Part shown: one piece after another, positions 26,601-35,144 of the stretch
Layout: the number at the start of each line of letters is the position of its first letter
Position numbering within the stretch: the first letter of the stretch is position 1
Origin: Gemmatimonadota bacterium
Lineage (GTDB): Bacteria; Gemmatimonadota; Gemmatimonadetes; Longimicrobiales; Gaopeijiaceae
Length of the DNA stretch: 48,171 nt
Reading direction: 5' to 3'
Assembly (NCBI GenBank): GCA_021295815.1
Contig: JAGWBQ010000014.1
Location: 1 to 48,171 of the forward strand
The notes under the pieces: generated by a model
Database searches by the model: none
What the model was told of the DNA's origin: nothing
The model's input: the letters and a program-made list of their open reading frames with translations, nothing else
Program-made: the position numbers and the translations under genes

Positions 26601-27186
26601 CCGCCACGGAATAGGGCTGAGCCTCTTCCGCGCTCTTGTTGGGAAGCAGGGCCGAGGCGCCCGTTCTCACGAGGTCGGGTCCGAACGGCACCAGAAGGAG
26701 GCCGAGGACCGCGACCGCGCCGAGCAGGAGGCCGAAGCGCACGAGTGCGGAGCGCTCGACCCGACGCCCGCCTTCCACCTTGCGCAGCCTCGACAGGGCG
26801 TCCTGGACGGTGCGATCCCGGAGCGCCGGCGATCCGCCGACCTCGCCCGCCACCGCCGTGGTGACCACGTGGCGCAAGGAAGGCTCGTTTTCGTCCAAGT
26901 AGAGGGCGGCCCTGCGGTCGTCCACCCTGCGCAGGAGCGGACGGACCAGGAACCAGCCCACCGCGAGAGCGAGCGCCCCCCAGGCGGCGACCCGTCCGAC
27001 CAGAATGGCGTCCGCGGAGAACCTCGCCTGTTCGAGCAGGAGGGAGACCGCGACGAGTGCGGCGATCACCGTCAATCCCGTCCAGGTCAGTCCCTGGAGC
27101 GCGATGCGCAGCCGCCACCGCCGCCGGACCGAACGCACGAAACCGAGGAGACGGCGGCTCTGGATCCTTCTGTCTGACTCTCTCAT
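23662..27186 (-). CDS. DUF4175-family large membrane coiled-coil protein
   Basis: The product is about 1,174 residues. Three membrane helices lie in the first 170 residues. Then come Ig-like extracytoplasmic segments (about 200-510), with DDYGVRELLLVSSVNGG and EPGDLVSYYALARDR typical of DUF4175. A long helical, Gln/Glu/Arg-rich part (about 530-950) is predicted coiled coil. A Gly/Glu low-complexity linker (GEGGEGEAGREEGGEGERG) and a conserved C-terminal block (RPRELTPEEVRQSGRQFMRD) follow. GGAG six bases upstream supports ATG 27186 over the adjacent TTG. DUF4175 proteins are found next to MoxR/DUF58/vWA genes; biochemical function is not described. Inference: an envelope-spanning scaffold for the second MoxR machine. 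Confidence 0.88.
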   Translation of the reverse strand: MRESDRRIQSRRLLGFVRSVRRRWRLRIALQGLTWTGLTVIAALVAVSLLLEQARFSADAILVGRVAAWGALALAVGWFLVRPLLRRVDDRRAALYLDENEPSLRHVVTTAVAGEVGGSPALRDRTVQDALSRLRKVEGGRRVERSALVRFGLLLGAVAVLGLLLVPFGPDLVRTGASALLPNKSAEEAQPYSVAVLPGDTTVARHSDLLLEAAPGGFEGGDAFLFARAESEESFTRLGMLDDGAGAFTAMLFELAEPTEYFVDISGVTSPTYSIEVKDLPRVERLDLVLNHPAYAGLDPVVIEDGGDVAALPGTVVEVTAHANMASEGGRIVLDGGPTSELAVLESSETPALAGRFTVTESGYYRVDLATEDGQLIPASAEYAITALSDYPPQVRFSRPGRDVPASPIEEVYLEAQAFDDYGVRELLLVSSVNGGPEDTVRIYDDRAGDLDEVSAGHTLFLEEWTLEPGDLVSYYALARDRRPGSEPVASDMFFVRVRPFDVAFRQAEQQGGGQQQGGRQAGPESALSELQRQVISATFNLIRQRSSYSEDEFDENVVSVALAQGRLREQVGTLLQRMENRGMTETDPGFRDVSAILPRAIEAMTEAKAHLDEGELQEAIGPEQNALRYLQQAEETYERYVSQGQEQQQGGGGGGSRQAAEDLADLFELELDNFANQYETVQRGQQQSADNEVDELIEKLNELARRQEQEAERQARRSTNAGARGSEAQRRLADETEETARQLERLAREMNDPDLEETARGLREAAASMRRAGAQAAGSDQANSALRRLRDAQREMEEARAGRAQRDAEVAASRVEELQRQQREVLNRVREMPRDLGEERAREIDDLRERKNQMTEAVQGLESALDRAAAGNRAENPEAARALQESANHIRESKLKEKLQYSRGTIEQWDPESAATLEMDIESDLQALRDQLQRAAEAAPQEEAGEGLERALEETRDLVRGLESMGRRLNEPADPQAEASGEGGEGEAGREEGGEGERGEGEGGRQERGGDPQGDPANSRAQGDPGARTAVDGSTYGGGLVRPRELTPEEVRQSGRQFMRDTDRVREIRNQLRMEGRPAEELEDVMEAMSRLGRENTYEDPALVARLHADVLEALRRLEFGLRREVEGGDERGAALTAADEVPEGYRELVEEYYRALARGGRAAGGRSPGDGP

Positions 27187-27223
27187 CAACTACTCCGGGT
27201 TGGGTCTTTCGAAACCTACTGCT

Positions 27224-29377
27224 TCATCGCTCCCTGGCCAAAGCCGGTGTTCGGTTGGAGAGCACGGTCTCCGCGACGAAGAGCGCCAGCGCTCCCAGAA
27301 GCAGCCAGCGCCAGAGCGACTGTCTGCGTTCGCGGTCGGCCCTGCGCAGCTCCGTCTCGAAGCCGGGATCGGACGCCTCGGCGGCTTCGTCGGTGTCCAT
27401 ACTTGGACCGGCGAGGCGGGCCGCGAGTTCCTCCGGGTCGATCGGGGTCAGGTCGGATTCGACCACATCGACGTTGGCAGCCACGCTGAAAGTCCTTCCG
27501 GGAGCTGTTCCTTCCCGCCTGACCGCGTAGAAGCCCGCCTCGGCGAGAACGAGAAAGCGAGCGTCGCCCGGATCCTGCATCTCGACGACGTCCCCGCCGG
27601 GCGCGATCGCGATCAGCCCGCTCTCCCCGGCCAGCCCCGCAGCCTCCTCGGGGGTCGCGCCAGCCGACTCGAGCGCGACCGGATCCTCGAGGTCCAAGAC
27701 CTGATTCACGGCGAATTCGACCACCGCCTCGCTCCGTCCGGAGGCGTGCTCGACGAGTCTGTGTACGAAGGGAAGGTAAACCGGCTGGACGGCGAGGTCG
27801 TTCCAGTAGAGGTCGAGGGACGAGGTCCAGAGCAATACCCTGCCCAGACCGTGGCCGCGCTCGACGAGAGCGGGACCGCCGTCGTCGAAACTCATCAGCG
27901 CCGTCGCGGAGTCCGTCGGCCGGAAGGTGCGGGCACGGAAGAAGCGGGCCGCGGTGAAATCGCCGCTGTGAGGCCCGGAGAAAGGCTCCAGGATCGGGTG
28001 GGAGTACGAGAGCAATCCCAGGCGACCTGCCCGGCCGCTCTCCCAGTCGCGCAGCCCGGTCTGGACGCCGGGGAGCGGCTCCCAGGCACTGCCCCAGCTG
28101 GAGGACGATCCCGCCACCACGATGAGGCCTCCCCCTCCGGCGACGAACTCGTCGAGTCGGACCAGCGAACTTGCGGACGGTCGGGCGTCGTTCAGGATCA
28201 CCACGTCGTAGTCGTCGAGCTCGTCGGCGCCGAAGGAGGGCGTCAGACGCTGCGAGACCCGGAAGCGTTCGTCCGCGACGGAGAACGCGCCGAGCAGGTA
28301 TTGGGAAGCGCCGTCCTCGGCGCCCGCACCCTCGGCGATCCGGATCGCCAGGTGCCCGCCCGGCGAGACGACGAAGCGTCTGGCGTCATTGGCGGAGAGC
28401 GCGTCGCCGCCCTCGAGCGCGACCTCGCCGCGGGTGTAGGGCTGCGAGAGCGTGAACGGGCGGAAACTCACCGACCCGGCGGCGTCGCTCAGGCGCGCGT
28501 TCGCCGTCTCCACCTCGTCTCCGTCCACGGAGAGAGTGAGCGGCAAGGTCTCTCCCGAGCCCGATTCCCCCACCGTACCGAAGCGCGCCACCCGCGCGGT
28601 CACCGTCACCCGCTCGCGTCCCGCATCCGCCGAACGAGCCAGTGAAATGTCGGTCACGGCGTAATCGGCAAGTTGCGGCATCTCGTCCGCATCCGTCAGC
28701 TCGCGGGCCGCCCCCACCGGCACCGGAATCAGCCGGGCCTTCGCGGACAAGGTCGACTCGTCGTCCTCGCTCCATCCGGCCTGCTGGAGATCCGACATCA
28801 GGTAGATCTCGCCCACAGGAAGCCGCGACTCCTCCACGACGGTGGCCGCGACCCGGAGCGCGGGACCGTAGCGAGTCGCATTCGAGCCGACTTCCGCGGC
28901 GTCCAACGCCCTTTCCAGCTCCGCCGGGTCGAACGTCGAACGCACCGCCAGCTCGGCTCCCCGGTCGAAGAGCACGAGGCTGGCCCGGTCGAGCGGGCCG
29001 AGTCCCCCGAAGACCTGGCGCGCCTCGTCCACGGCGTCGGCGAAGGCGTTCCCGGCCGCCATGCTGTAGGAGCGGTCGAGCAGAACCACGACTTCTCTCG
29101 GTCCGCCGGTCACGGCCCCGTCCACGACGGCGTTCTCCACGAAGGGGCGGGTGAAGGCGAGCACGATCGCCGCCAGAGCGAGGGCGCGAAGCAGGAGCAG
29201 CAACCAGTGCCGTATCCTTCGTCTGCGCTGTTCGCGGAACGGAATGCGCCTGAGGAACATTAGCGACGGAAAGAGGACCACGTTCCGTCGCTGCCTGCGG
29301 GTTAGGTGCAGGAAGACCGGGACTCCGATCGCGGCGAGCCCGACGAGAAAGATCGGTACGAGTAGTTCCAGGCCCAC
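27224..29377 (-). CDS. BatA-type vWA membrane protein with GATase-like segment
   Basis: The product is 717 residues from GTG 29377, with AGGAG seven bases upstream inside the DUF58 gene end. The N-terminal MGLELLVPIFLVGLAAIGVP helix plus ...FPSLMFLRRIP is the BatA-type membrane signature. A second helix lies near 58-75. The vWA domain has MIDAS motif DRSYS (101-105). A middle segment (about 380-470, DELDDYDVVILNDARPSASSLVRL) looks like the glutamine-amidotransferase-like fold common to these proteins, without a catalytic cysteine in view. A C-terminal helix lies near 690-708. It is the membrane partner expected for the adjacent DUF58/MoxR pair. Confidence 0.88.
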   Translation of the reverse strand: MGLELLVPIFLVGLAAIGVPVFLHLTRRQRRNVVLFPSLMFLRRIPFREQRRRRIRHWLLLLLRALALAAIVLAFTRPFVENAVVDGAVTGGPREVVVLLDRSYSMAAGNAFADAVDEARQVFGGLGPLDRASLVLFDRGAELAVRSTFDPAELERALDAAEVGSNATRYGPALRVAATVVEESRLPVGEIYLMSDLQQAGWSEDDESTLSAKARLIPVPVGAARELTDADEMPQLADYAVTDISLARSADAGRERVTVTARVARFGTVGESGSGETLPLTLSVDGDEVETANARLSDAAGSVSFRPFTLSQPYTRGEVALEGGDALSANDARRFVVSPGGHLAIRIAEGAGAEDGASQYLLGAFSVADERFRVSQRLTPSFGADELDDYDVVILNDARPSASSLVRLDEFVAGGGGLIVVAGSSSSWGSAWEPLPGVQTGLRDWESGRAGRLGLLSYSHPILEPFSGPHSGDFTAARFFRARTFRPTDSATALMSFDDGGPALVERGHGLGRVLLWTSSLDLYWNDLAVQPVYLPFVHRLVEHASGRSEAVVEFAVNQVLDLEDPVALESAGATPEEAAGLAGESGLIAIAPGGDVVEMQDPGDARFLVLAEAGFYAVRREGTAPGRTFSVAANVDVVESDLTPIDPEELAARLAGPSMDTDEAAEASDPGFETELRRADRERRQSLWRWLLLGALALFVAETVLSNRTPALARER

Positions 29378-29380
29378 GGC

Positions 29381-30307
29381 TCAGCTCCTGCGCACCTTGC
29401 CGGTGCGTCGCCTGCGGGCGAGCAGGTAGTCGAAAAGAGCCTGATCGAGCGGCTCGGTGATGTTCACCTTCACGTAGTCGGCCTGGAGGTCGCGAAATCC
29501 GTCTTTCAGCGCGGCCAGGTGGCGACCGAAGTGGTCGAGATAGTCGGCGCGGACCTGGCCGGGAATCACGGGGATCTGCGAGCCGCCTTCGAGATCCTCG
29601 AACGCCGATGCGTCCTGATAGGGGAAGTCGAGCTCCGAGGGGTCGACGGGATGGAAAACGATGAGGTCGTGCCCGCGGGCCTTGAGCGCTCCGACGGCCT
29701 CGACGATCCGGTCGGCCTCCTCGTAGAAATCCGAGATGATGGCTACGATCCCACGCCGCTTGAGCAGCTCGGTCACCGGGGCCATCGCCCTGGCGATCGA
29801 GCCTTCCCCGTGGGGCTTCGCCCTGTCGAGGACGGCTAGAATGGTGTCGAGATTGCCCATCGATGGCGGAATGCGGTCCACGATGCCGCTGTCCACGGTA
29901 AGGACTCCGACCCGGTCGCGCTGGCGGTTCGAGAGATGGACGAGGGAAGCCGCGAGGAAGCGGGAGTATTCGAAACGGGTGAGCGGGCCGGTGCCGTAAT
30001 CCATCGACCTGGAGACGTCGAGCACGACCACGAAGTCGGCGTTCGTCTCCGCCTCGAAGAGTCGGATGTGGTGGCGGTCGCTCCGCGCGAAGAGACGCCA
30101 GTCGATGCGCCGAATATCGTCGCCCGGCATGTAGGGGCGGTGTTCGGCGAAGTCGGAGCTGAAACCGAGATACGGGGAGCGGTGGAGCCCCGCCAAGAAA
30201 CCGCCCACCACGGTCCGCGCCAGCAGCTCCAGGTTGCCGATGCGCGCCAGCGTGGCCGGATCGAGAAACCGGGCCCCGCCGACGCCGGTACTCGCGGTGG
30301 CGGTCAA
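29381..30307 (-). CDS. DUF58 / vWA-like protein of the second cluster
   Basis: The product is 308 residues. The hallmark YMPGDDIRRIDWRLFARSD (about 59-77) is followed by a vWA-like fold with intact MIDAS motif DVSRS (97-101). The only plausible start is TTG 30307, four bases after the MoxR stop, which fits translational coupling. The next gene starts three bases after its stop. Compared with the copy at 4441-5325, the insertions differ, so the two belong to distinct DUF58 subgroups. The partner is the MoxR encoded directly upstream. Confidence 0.92.
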   Translation of the reverse strand: MTATASTGVGGARFLDPATLARIGNLELLARTVVGGFLAGLHRSPYLGFSSDFAEHRPYMPGDDIRRIDWRLFARSDRHHIRLFEAETNADFVVVLDVSRSMDYGTGPLTRFEYSRFLAASLVHLSNRQRDRVGVLTVDSGIVDRIPPSMGNLDTILAVLDRAKPHGEGSIARAMAPVTELLKRRGIVAIISDFYEEADRIVEAVGALKARGHDLIVFHPVDPSELDFPYQDASAFEDLEGGSQIPVIPGQVRADYLDHFGRHLAALKDGFRDLQADYVKVNITEPLDQALFDYLLARRRRTGKVRRS

Positions 30308-30311
30308 CCCG

Positions 30312-31397
30312 CTACATCCCCGATGAAGGCATGGGCACCGCTTCGAGCAGCATGTCCACGATCTCGGCCGTGCTCCGCCCCTCGGATTCGGCGTGGAAGT
30401 TGGTGAGCAGACGATGCCTGAGCACGGGATGGGCGAGCGCCCGCACGTCCTCAGGCGTGACGTGGTAGCGTCCGCGCAGGATCGTTCGGGCCTTGGCGCC
30501 GATCACCAGGTACTGGGCCGCCCGCACCGAGGCCCCGTAGGAGAGCCACTCCTTCACGAAATCCGGAGGCGATTCGCCCTCCGGTCGGCTTGCGCGTACC
30601 AGCGCCAGGGCGTACTTGAGCACGGTTTCCGAGACGGGCACCCTGCGCACCAGCTCCTGGAAGGCGACGAGGTCCGGGCCGGTGACCGCAGGCTCGAACT
30701 CGTAGGCCTGCGTCGCGGTCGTCCGGCGCACCACCTCGAGTTCCTCCGCCTCCGGCGGGTGGTCGATCACGATCTCGAACATGAACCGATCGAGCTGCGC
30801 CTCGGGGAGCGGGTAGGTGCCTTCCAGTTCGATGGGGTTCTGGGTGGCGAACACGTAGAAGGGCTCGTCGAGCTCGTAGGTGCGGCCCTGAACCGTAACC
30901 CGGTGCTCCTGCATCGCCTCCAGCAGGGCGGACTGGGTCTTCGGCGGGGTGCGGTTGATCTCGTCGGCGAGGACGATGTTGGCGAAGACGGGCCCGGGTG
31001 CGAAAACCATTGAGCGCTTGCCGGTGGCCGGATCCTCCTGGATGATGTCGGTCCCGGTCACGTCCGAGGGCATGAGGTCCGGAGTGAATTGGATGCGGGC
31101 GAACTTGAGGTCCACCACCTGGGCCAGGGTGTGCACCAGCAACGTCTTGGCGAGGCCCGGCACGCCCACGAGGAGGGAGTTGCCGCCCACGAAGAGGGTG
31201 AGAAGGGCCTCTTCCACGACCTTGTCCTGGCCGACGATGAGCTTGCGCACTTCCGCAAGTATCCGCTCGCGCCCGTGCCTCATGCGATCAGCGAGCGCCA
31301 CGTCGTCTTCGCGCTCCGCGATGTCGTCCGTGCGGTCGCGGGCGGTGTCGCCCATGCTGCCTCGGGTTTCCGGTTCTGTTTCGGGGTTGTCGGCCAA
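30312..31397 (-). CDS. moxR: MoxR-family AAA+ ATPase (second copy)
   Basis: The product is 361 residues from TTG 31397 (GGAG six bases upstream); an ATG at 31355 is a possible alternative. About 40 polar residues precede the core. Walker A is GVPGLAKT (78-85), Walker B is VLADEIN (about 142-148), and the ATQNPIELEGTYPLPEAQLDRFM sensor region is intact. This copy has the extra TATGKRSM-type insertion before Walker B and a different C-terminal lid from the copy at 3426, so it represents another MoxR subfamily. It should drive ATP-dependent remodelling with the cluster's DUF58 and vWA proteins. Confidence 0.95.
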   Translation of the reverse strand: MADNPETEPETRGSMGDTARDRTDDIAEREDDVALADRMRHGRERILAEVRKLIVGQDKVVEEALLTLFVGGNSLLVGVPGLAKTLLVHTLAQVVDLKFARIQFTPDLMPSDVTGTDIIQEDPATGKRSMVFAPGPVFANIVLADEINRTPPKTQSALLEAMQEHRVTVQGRTYELDEPFYVFATQNPIELEGTYPLPEAQLDRFMFEIVIDHPPEAEELEVVRRTTATQAYEFEPAVTGPDLVAFQELVRRVPVSETVLKYALALVRASRPEGESPPDFVKEWLSYGASVRAAQYLVIGAKARTILRGRYHVTPEDVRALAHPVLRHRLLTNFHAESEGRSTAEIVDMLLEAVPMPSSGM

Positions 31398-31464
31398 AGA
31401 TGGCTCCGTGGGGTTGCGGGTGAAGGGTCGGAGACCGGCGGCGGACCGGCGCGGTCGGAGAACT

Positions 31465-32250
31465 CTAGTGGGTGAGCGCGTAGATTATGTAGTTGACACC
31501 GAGCTTGTACGCTTCGTTAGTGGGGTCGATCGGATACCATCCCCTCGACGAGTATTCCCAGTACTCGGCGATGTCGTTGTTGAAGTTGAAGACGACCATG
31601 AGTCTCCCGTCCGGATCGTTGTCCTCGAAGATCCCGAACCAGAGAGGGTTCGTCGGACCGTAGGGCGGGATGACCGCGAGCGGATCGATTTGGAAGAAGG
31701 AGCTGAAGATCTCGTGGTCGTGGGGCAGCGGCAGTAGGTCGTGGCCCGGAAGGGCGCGCTCCATGTTCATGCGGAAGCTGTCCCACTCGAAGCCGCGCTC
31801 GCCGCGGGTGTCGTCCACTATGAGGAAGCCGCCCTTGCTCAGGTGGTCGCCCAGCAGTCGGATCTCCTCTTCGCTCGGATTCCAGTAGCCCACCTCCACT
31901 ATGTAAAGGATGGGGTTGGAGAAGATCTCCGGGTCGGCGAGCGAGAGGACGTTGGTGCCGTCGGTCACCGGATCGACGAAGCTGACTTCGCTGAGGATCT
32001 GGACGAAGTTGATCTCGGCGCGCGGATAGTCGTGCGCCCACATGGGTCCTCTGCGCCAGCCCCCGAACGAGCCGGGCTGTCCGAAACGAAGACGCACAAA
32101 GGAGTAGCGGCTGTCGTAGGGCGTGTTGAGATCGTCCCAGTTCTGAGCCGCGAGCGGTGGAGGAGCGAGCCCGGGCACGACGAGCGAAGGCGGCGCGAAC
32201 CCTGGACCGACGAGGGCCGTCAGCGCCAGGACGACCGCAATAGGCCTCAT
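31465..32250 (-). CDS. DUF4159 secreted protein (second copy in cluster)
   Basis: The product is 261 residues. A signal peptide (about 1-35, ending PLAAQ) is followed by the DUF4159 fold: FVRLRFGQPGSF, WAHDYPRAEINFVQILSEVS, ILYIVEVGYWNPSEEEIRLL, the Gly/Asp-rich GGFLIVDDTRG, and the C-terminal GRLMVVFNFNNDIAEYWEY. The fold is thought to be flavodoxin- or GATase-like. Function is unknown. Its ATG overlaps the stop of the TPR-peptidase gene. A 67-base gap to moxR is the widest of the cluster. It shares the same core as the gene at 38635-39690. Confidence 0.88.
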   Translation of the reverse strand: MRPIAVVLALTALVGPGFAPPSLVVPGLAPPPLAAQNWDDLNTPYDSRYSFVRLRFGQPGSFGGWRRGPMWAHDYPRAEINFVQILSEVSFVDPVTDGTNVLSLADPEIFSNPILYIVEVGYWNPSEEEIRLLGDHLSKGGFLIVDDTRGERGFEWDSFRMNMERALPGHDLLPLPHDHEIFSSFFQIDPLAVIPPYGPTNPLWFGIFEDNDPDGRLMVVFNFNNDIAEYWEYSSRGWYPIDPTNEAYKLGVNYIIYALTH

Positions 32251-35144
32251 CGTCCGCCCCCCGGGTTGCGGGCCGCCACGCCTTGCCGACGTCCCGGGCC
32301 GACACGCTCCCTCCTCAGCTCAAGCAGCAGCTCGAGAGCCTCCTCGAAGTTGGGGGCGATCTCGAGAGCCAGGAGCACCTCCCGGCGTGCGGTCTCCAAA
32401 TCTCCGGCGTCGCGAAGCGCGGTGGCGAGAAGGTAGCGGGCCTGAGCGCGGTCGGGCGGACCCAGCGCGACTACCGCTCGTCTTTCCCGCACCGCCGCCT
32501 CGTAGGAGCCCAGCTGAGTGTGGAGAGCGGCAAGCCGTCTGTGGAGGTCGATGTCGTAGGGCCAGATGAGAACGGCGTCGTCGAGAGCCGCGGCGGCTTC
32601 ATCCGGGCGACCGGTGGCGGTGAGCAGATCGGCCAACCGCAGAAGGGGTTCGTAGCCGGCCTCCCAGCGCGAAAGGAGCTCCCTGAGGTGGTGGACGGCG
32701 TTAGCGGTGTCGCCCTCGGCCACGAATCCCTGCGCCAGCGGCCAGTGCGGACTAGCGGCCCCGCCGACCTCGGGGAAGAGCCGAAGAGCCGCCTCGAGAT
32801 GAGGGCGGGCCTCGGTGTGCCGTTCCGCACGGGTCAGGGCGGCTCCGAGCCGGAGGCGGACGAGCGGGTCGTCCGGGATGCGTGCCGCAAGTCGTCGGAG
32901 GTCGCTCAGCTCGGACGGCTGAAGGGGGGCGGGGCCTTCGCTCAGGCCGTCGAGAGCGTCTGCGAAGCGTGCCTTCAGATAGCGGTCGAACTCGCGATCG
33001 AGCTCATCTAGACTCATCCCCAGCTCGCTCTCCACCAGCTCCTCGGTGCTCCGCCCCTCGCCGTAACCGGTCAGTAGGTCGCGGATGGGGGCGAACCCGT
33101 GTTCGGCCTCGAGGTACTGGAAGACCAGAGACGCCTGGTAGTAGGAAAGAACGACCTGACCGGGAAACGCGGGCCGCATGAAGCCGTCGTCGAGCTCGCT
33201 CACCGGCTTGAGATCGCCCTGCTTGAGAGCGTTCAGGAATGCGGGAGACGCCTGGTGGCCCCACCCGGGCCGAGCCTGCCGCTGTTCGTGGACCGCAAGC
33301 CCCTCCGAGAACCAGCGCGGCACACGACCCCGGCTGATGCCCAGGTGGAAGGAGTGCGCGAGCTCGTGCCAGAAGACCGAAGCCCAGTTGTAGTCCCCAA
33401 GCTCCCGGGCGCCCGGCGAGTCCATGACGAGCACCGGCCCGAACGAGACGCCCAGAGCTCCCAGTCCCGCCTCGCCCAGGGTGCGAACCGAGAAGTCGGC
33501 GTGGCTCGGATAGAGCTCGACCCTGACCGGACCGGAGAGCTTGGTCAGGTAGCGGCGGGCGAGTGAGTCGTAAGCTTCCTCGGCGATCGGGGCGAGATAG
33601 GCGTGGAGGAGGTCGGCCTCGGTCTCGTGGAGGAAGAGATCGAAGCGTTCGTTGGAGTGAAGTTCGTAGCGCCCGAAGGTGTCGAGCAGATCGAGCGAGT
33701 TCTTGAACCAGGGGTTGTAAGGGTCTCCTGCGAAGGCGCGTTCCAGGTTGGCTCGGCCCTCCTCGACCATCCCCATCCGCATTTGGTTGAGGCCGAGCAT
33801 GCCGTGCGCCTCCCAGGCCTTGGGATCGAGCCGGGTGGCGGCGGCGGCCCTCTCCGCCGCCTCCGCGTACCTGCGGTGGCGTTCTAGCAGCCGGGCGGCT
33901 TCGGTGTCGAGCGCGGCGTAGCGCGGGTTGACTGCGAGCGCCCTTGCGCGGGCCTCGTCGAAGGAGGAGCGGTCGCCGGAGAGAAGGTAAGTGGCGGCGA
34001 GGGCCGTCAGACCGGCGAGGGAGGACGGGTTCCCCGCCAGGATGCGCTCGCTCTCGGTACGGGCTTCCTCGTGACGCTCGCTCCGAAGGTGGATGGAGGC
34101 CAGGAGGGCGCGGCCCTCGGCGTGGTTGGGATTGATGTCGAGCAGCTTGGCGAGCGCGTCGTCGGACCCAGGGCGACCGTCGAAGATCAGCGCCCTCGCC
34201 ATGCCCAGCAGAGCCTCGGGATGGTTCGGGTTGGCCGAAAGCACCGCCTCGAACTCCGATTGGGCCTCCGAGCTCTGGTACTTCTCGAGGAGAAGGGCTC
34301 CGGCGCGAGCGCGGGGCTCGGGCCAGCCGGGATCGGCCGCGCCGGCCTCGTCGAAGGCGCGGAGAGCATCCTGGAACAGCGCCGGCTCCGAGCGGGCCAG
34401 ACGATGCACCGCCCGCCCCACGGCCAGAAGCTCGGCCGCGTCGAGAGAGCCCACGCGAGCGTTATAGATGTCGATGAACTCGTCGCAGAGAAGCTCGGCC
34501 TCGTCGATCCTTCCGGTGTGGAAGAGGAGGTCGGCCAGGTTGACCGCAGCGGTCAGGTGGTCGTCAGCCCGTCGCAGCCGTTCCGACGAGGCGTTGTCGG
34601 GTAGGGCTGCCGCCCCGCCCGAAAGCCGCGCTGCCGGACCGGCGGACGAGAGGCTTCCCGGCGGGAGCTCGCCCAGTGCGACCCGGAAGCTCGTCTCGGC
34701 CGCCGGCAGCCGTCCCCGAAGCTGTAGGGCCTCGCCCAGGAGGTTGGCTAGGCCGACCGGGTCGGGCGCCTCGCGGGCCACATCTTCGGCGCGCTCGTAC
34801 TCGCCGACGGTGAGGAGCGTTCGGACGAGCTCGCGACGGGCGGGAACGTGGCCGGGATCGGATCGCAGGATCCGTCCGAGCGCCCTCGCCGCCCCGTCGT
34901 AATCGCCGGACCTGGCCAGAACGCGAGCTTCGTCGAAGGACTGGGGCCGGGGTGCGGAAGGCGCTACGGGGCCGGTCGCCACCGCGGTCGCGGTGACCGG
35001 ACTCCTTGCCAACGGACTCGTCGCGGTCGGGGAGACCAGGACCGTGCCGGTCAGAGCCGCAAGCATCGCCGGAACGATCGTCACGGCGAGCCGAACTCGA
35101 CGCGGCGGCCGCACCGTCGGACCTGCGGAGCTCTTCCGGATCAA
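32247..35144 (-). CDS. TPR protein with gluzincin metallopeptidase (MA-like) domain
   Basis: The product is 965 residues. A membrane or signal segment (about 20-45) precedes TPR repeats (about 65-500). A peptidase-MA-like domain follows with zinc motif HELAH (593-597) and the downstream WFSEGLA segment whose Glu614 is the third ligand, so the active site is complete. More TPR repeats follow to the C-terminus. The start is taken as TTG 35144, which overlaps the stop of the C13-like gene as TTGA; GTG 35114 is an alternative. A periplasmic metallopeptidase carried on a protein-binding scaffold, inside a MoxR/vWA operon, suggests regulated proteolysis or processing of client proteins; that role is inference. 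Confidence 0.88.
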   Translation of the reverse strand: MIRKSSAGPTVRPPRRVRLAVTIVPAMLAALTGTVLVSPTATSPLARSPVTATAVATGPVAPSAPRPQSFDEARVLARSGDYDGAARALGRILRSDPGHVPARRELVRTLLTVGEYERAEDVAREAPDPVGLANLLGEALQLRGRLPAAETSFRVALGELPPGSLSSAGPAARLSGGAAALPDNASSERLRRADDHLTAAVNLADLLFHTGRIDEAELLCDEFIDIYNARVGSLDAAELLAVGRAVHRLARSEPALFQDALRAFDEAGAADPGWPEPRARAGALLLEKYQSSEAQSEFEAVLSANPNHPEALLGMARALIFDGRPGSDDALAKLLDINPNHAEGRALLASIHLRSERHEEARTESERILAGNPSSLAGLTALAATYLLSGDRSSFDEARARALAVNPRYAALDTEAARLLERHRRYAEAAERAAAATRLDPKAWEAHGMLGLNQMRMGMVEEGRANLERAFAGDPYNPWFKNSLDLLDTFGRYELHSNERFDLFLHETEADLLHAYLAPIAEEAYDSLARRYLTKLSGPVRVELYPSHADFSVRTLGEAGLGALGVSFGPVLVMDSPGARELGDYNWASVFWHELAHSFHLGISRGRVPRWFSEGLAVHEQRQARPGWGHQASPAFLNALKQGDLKPVSELDDGFMRPAFPGQVVLSYYQASLVFQYLEAEHGFAPIRDLLTGYGEGRSTEELVESELGMSLDELDREFDRYLKARFADALDGLSEGPAPLQPSELSDLRRLAARIPDDPLVRLRLGAALTRAERHTEARPHLEAALRLFPEVGGAASPHWPLAQGFVAEGDTANAVHHLRELLSRWEAGYEPLLRLADLLTATGRPDEAAAALDDAVLIWPYDIDLHRRLAALHTQLGSYEAAVRERRAVVALGPPDRAQARYLLATALRDAGDLETARREVLLALEIAPNFEEALELLLELRRERVGPGRRQGVAARNPGGGR

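Noticed and set aside
25291-27177. Plus-strand open frame of about 600 residues opposite the DUF4175 gene
   Set aside because: Antisense shadow; the minus-strand frame carries membrane helices, family motifs and a ribosome site.
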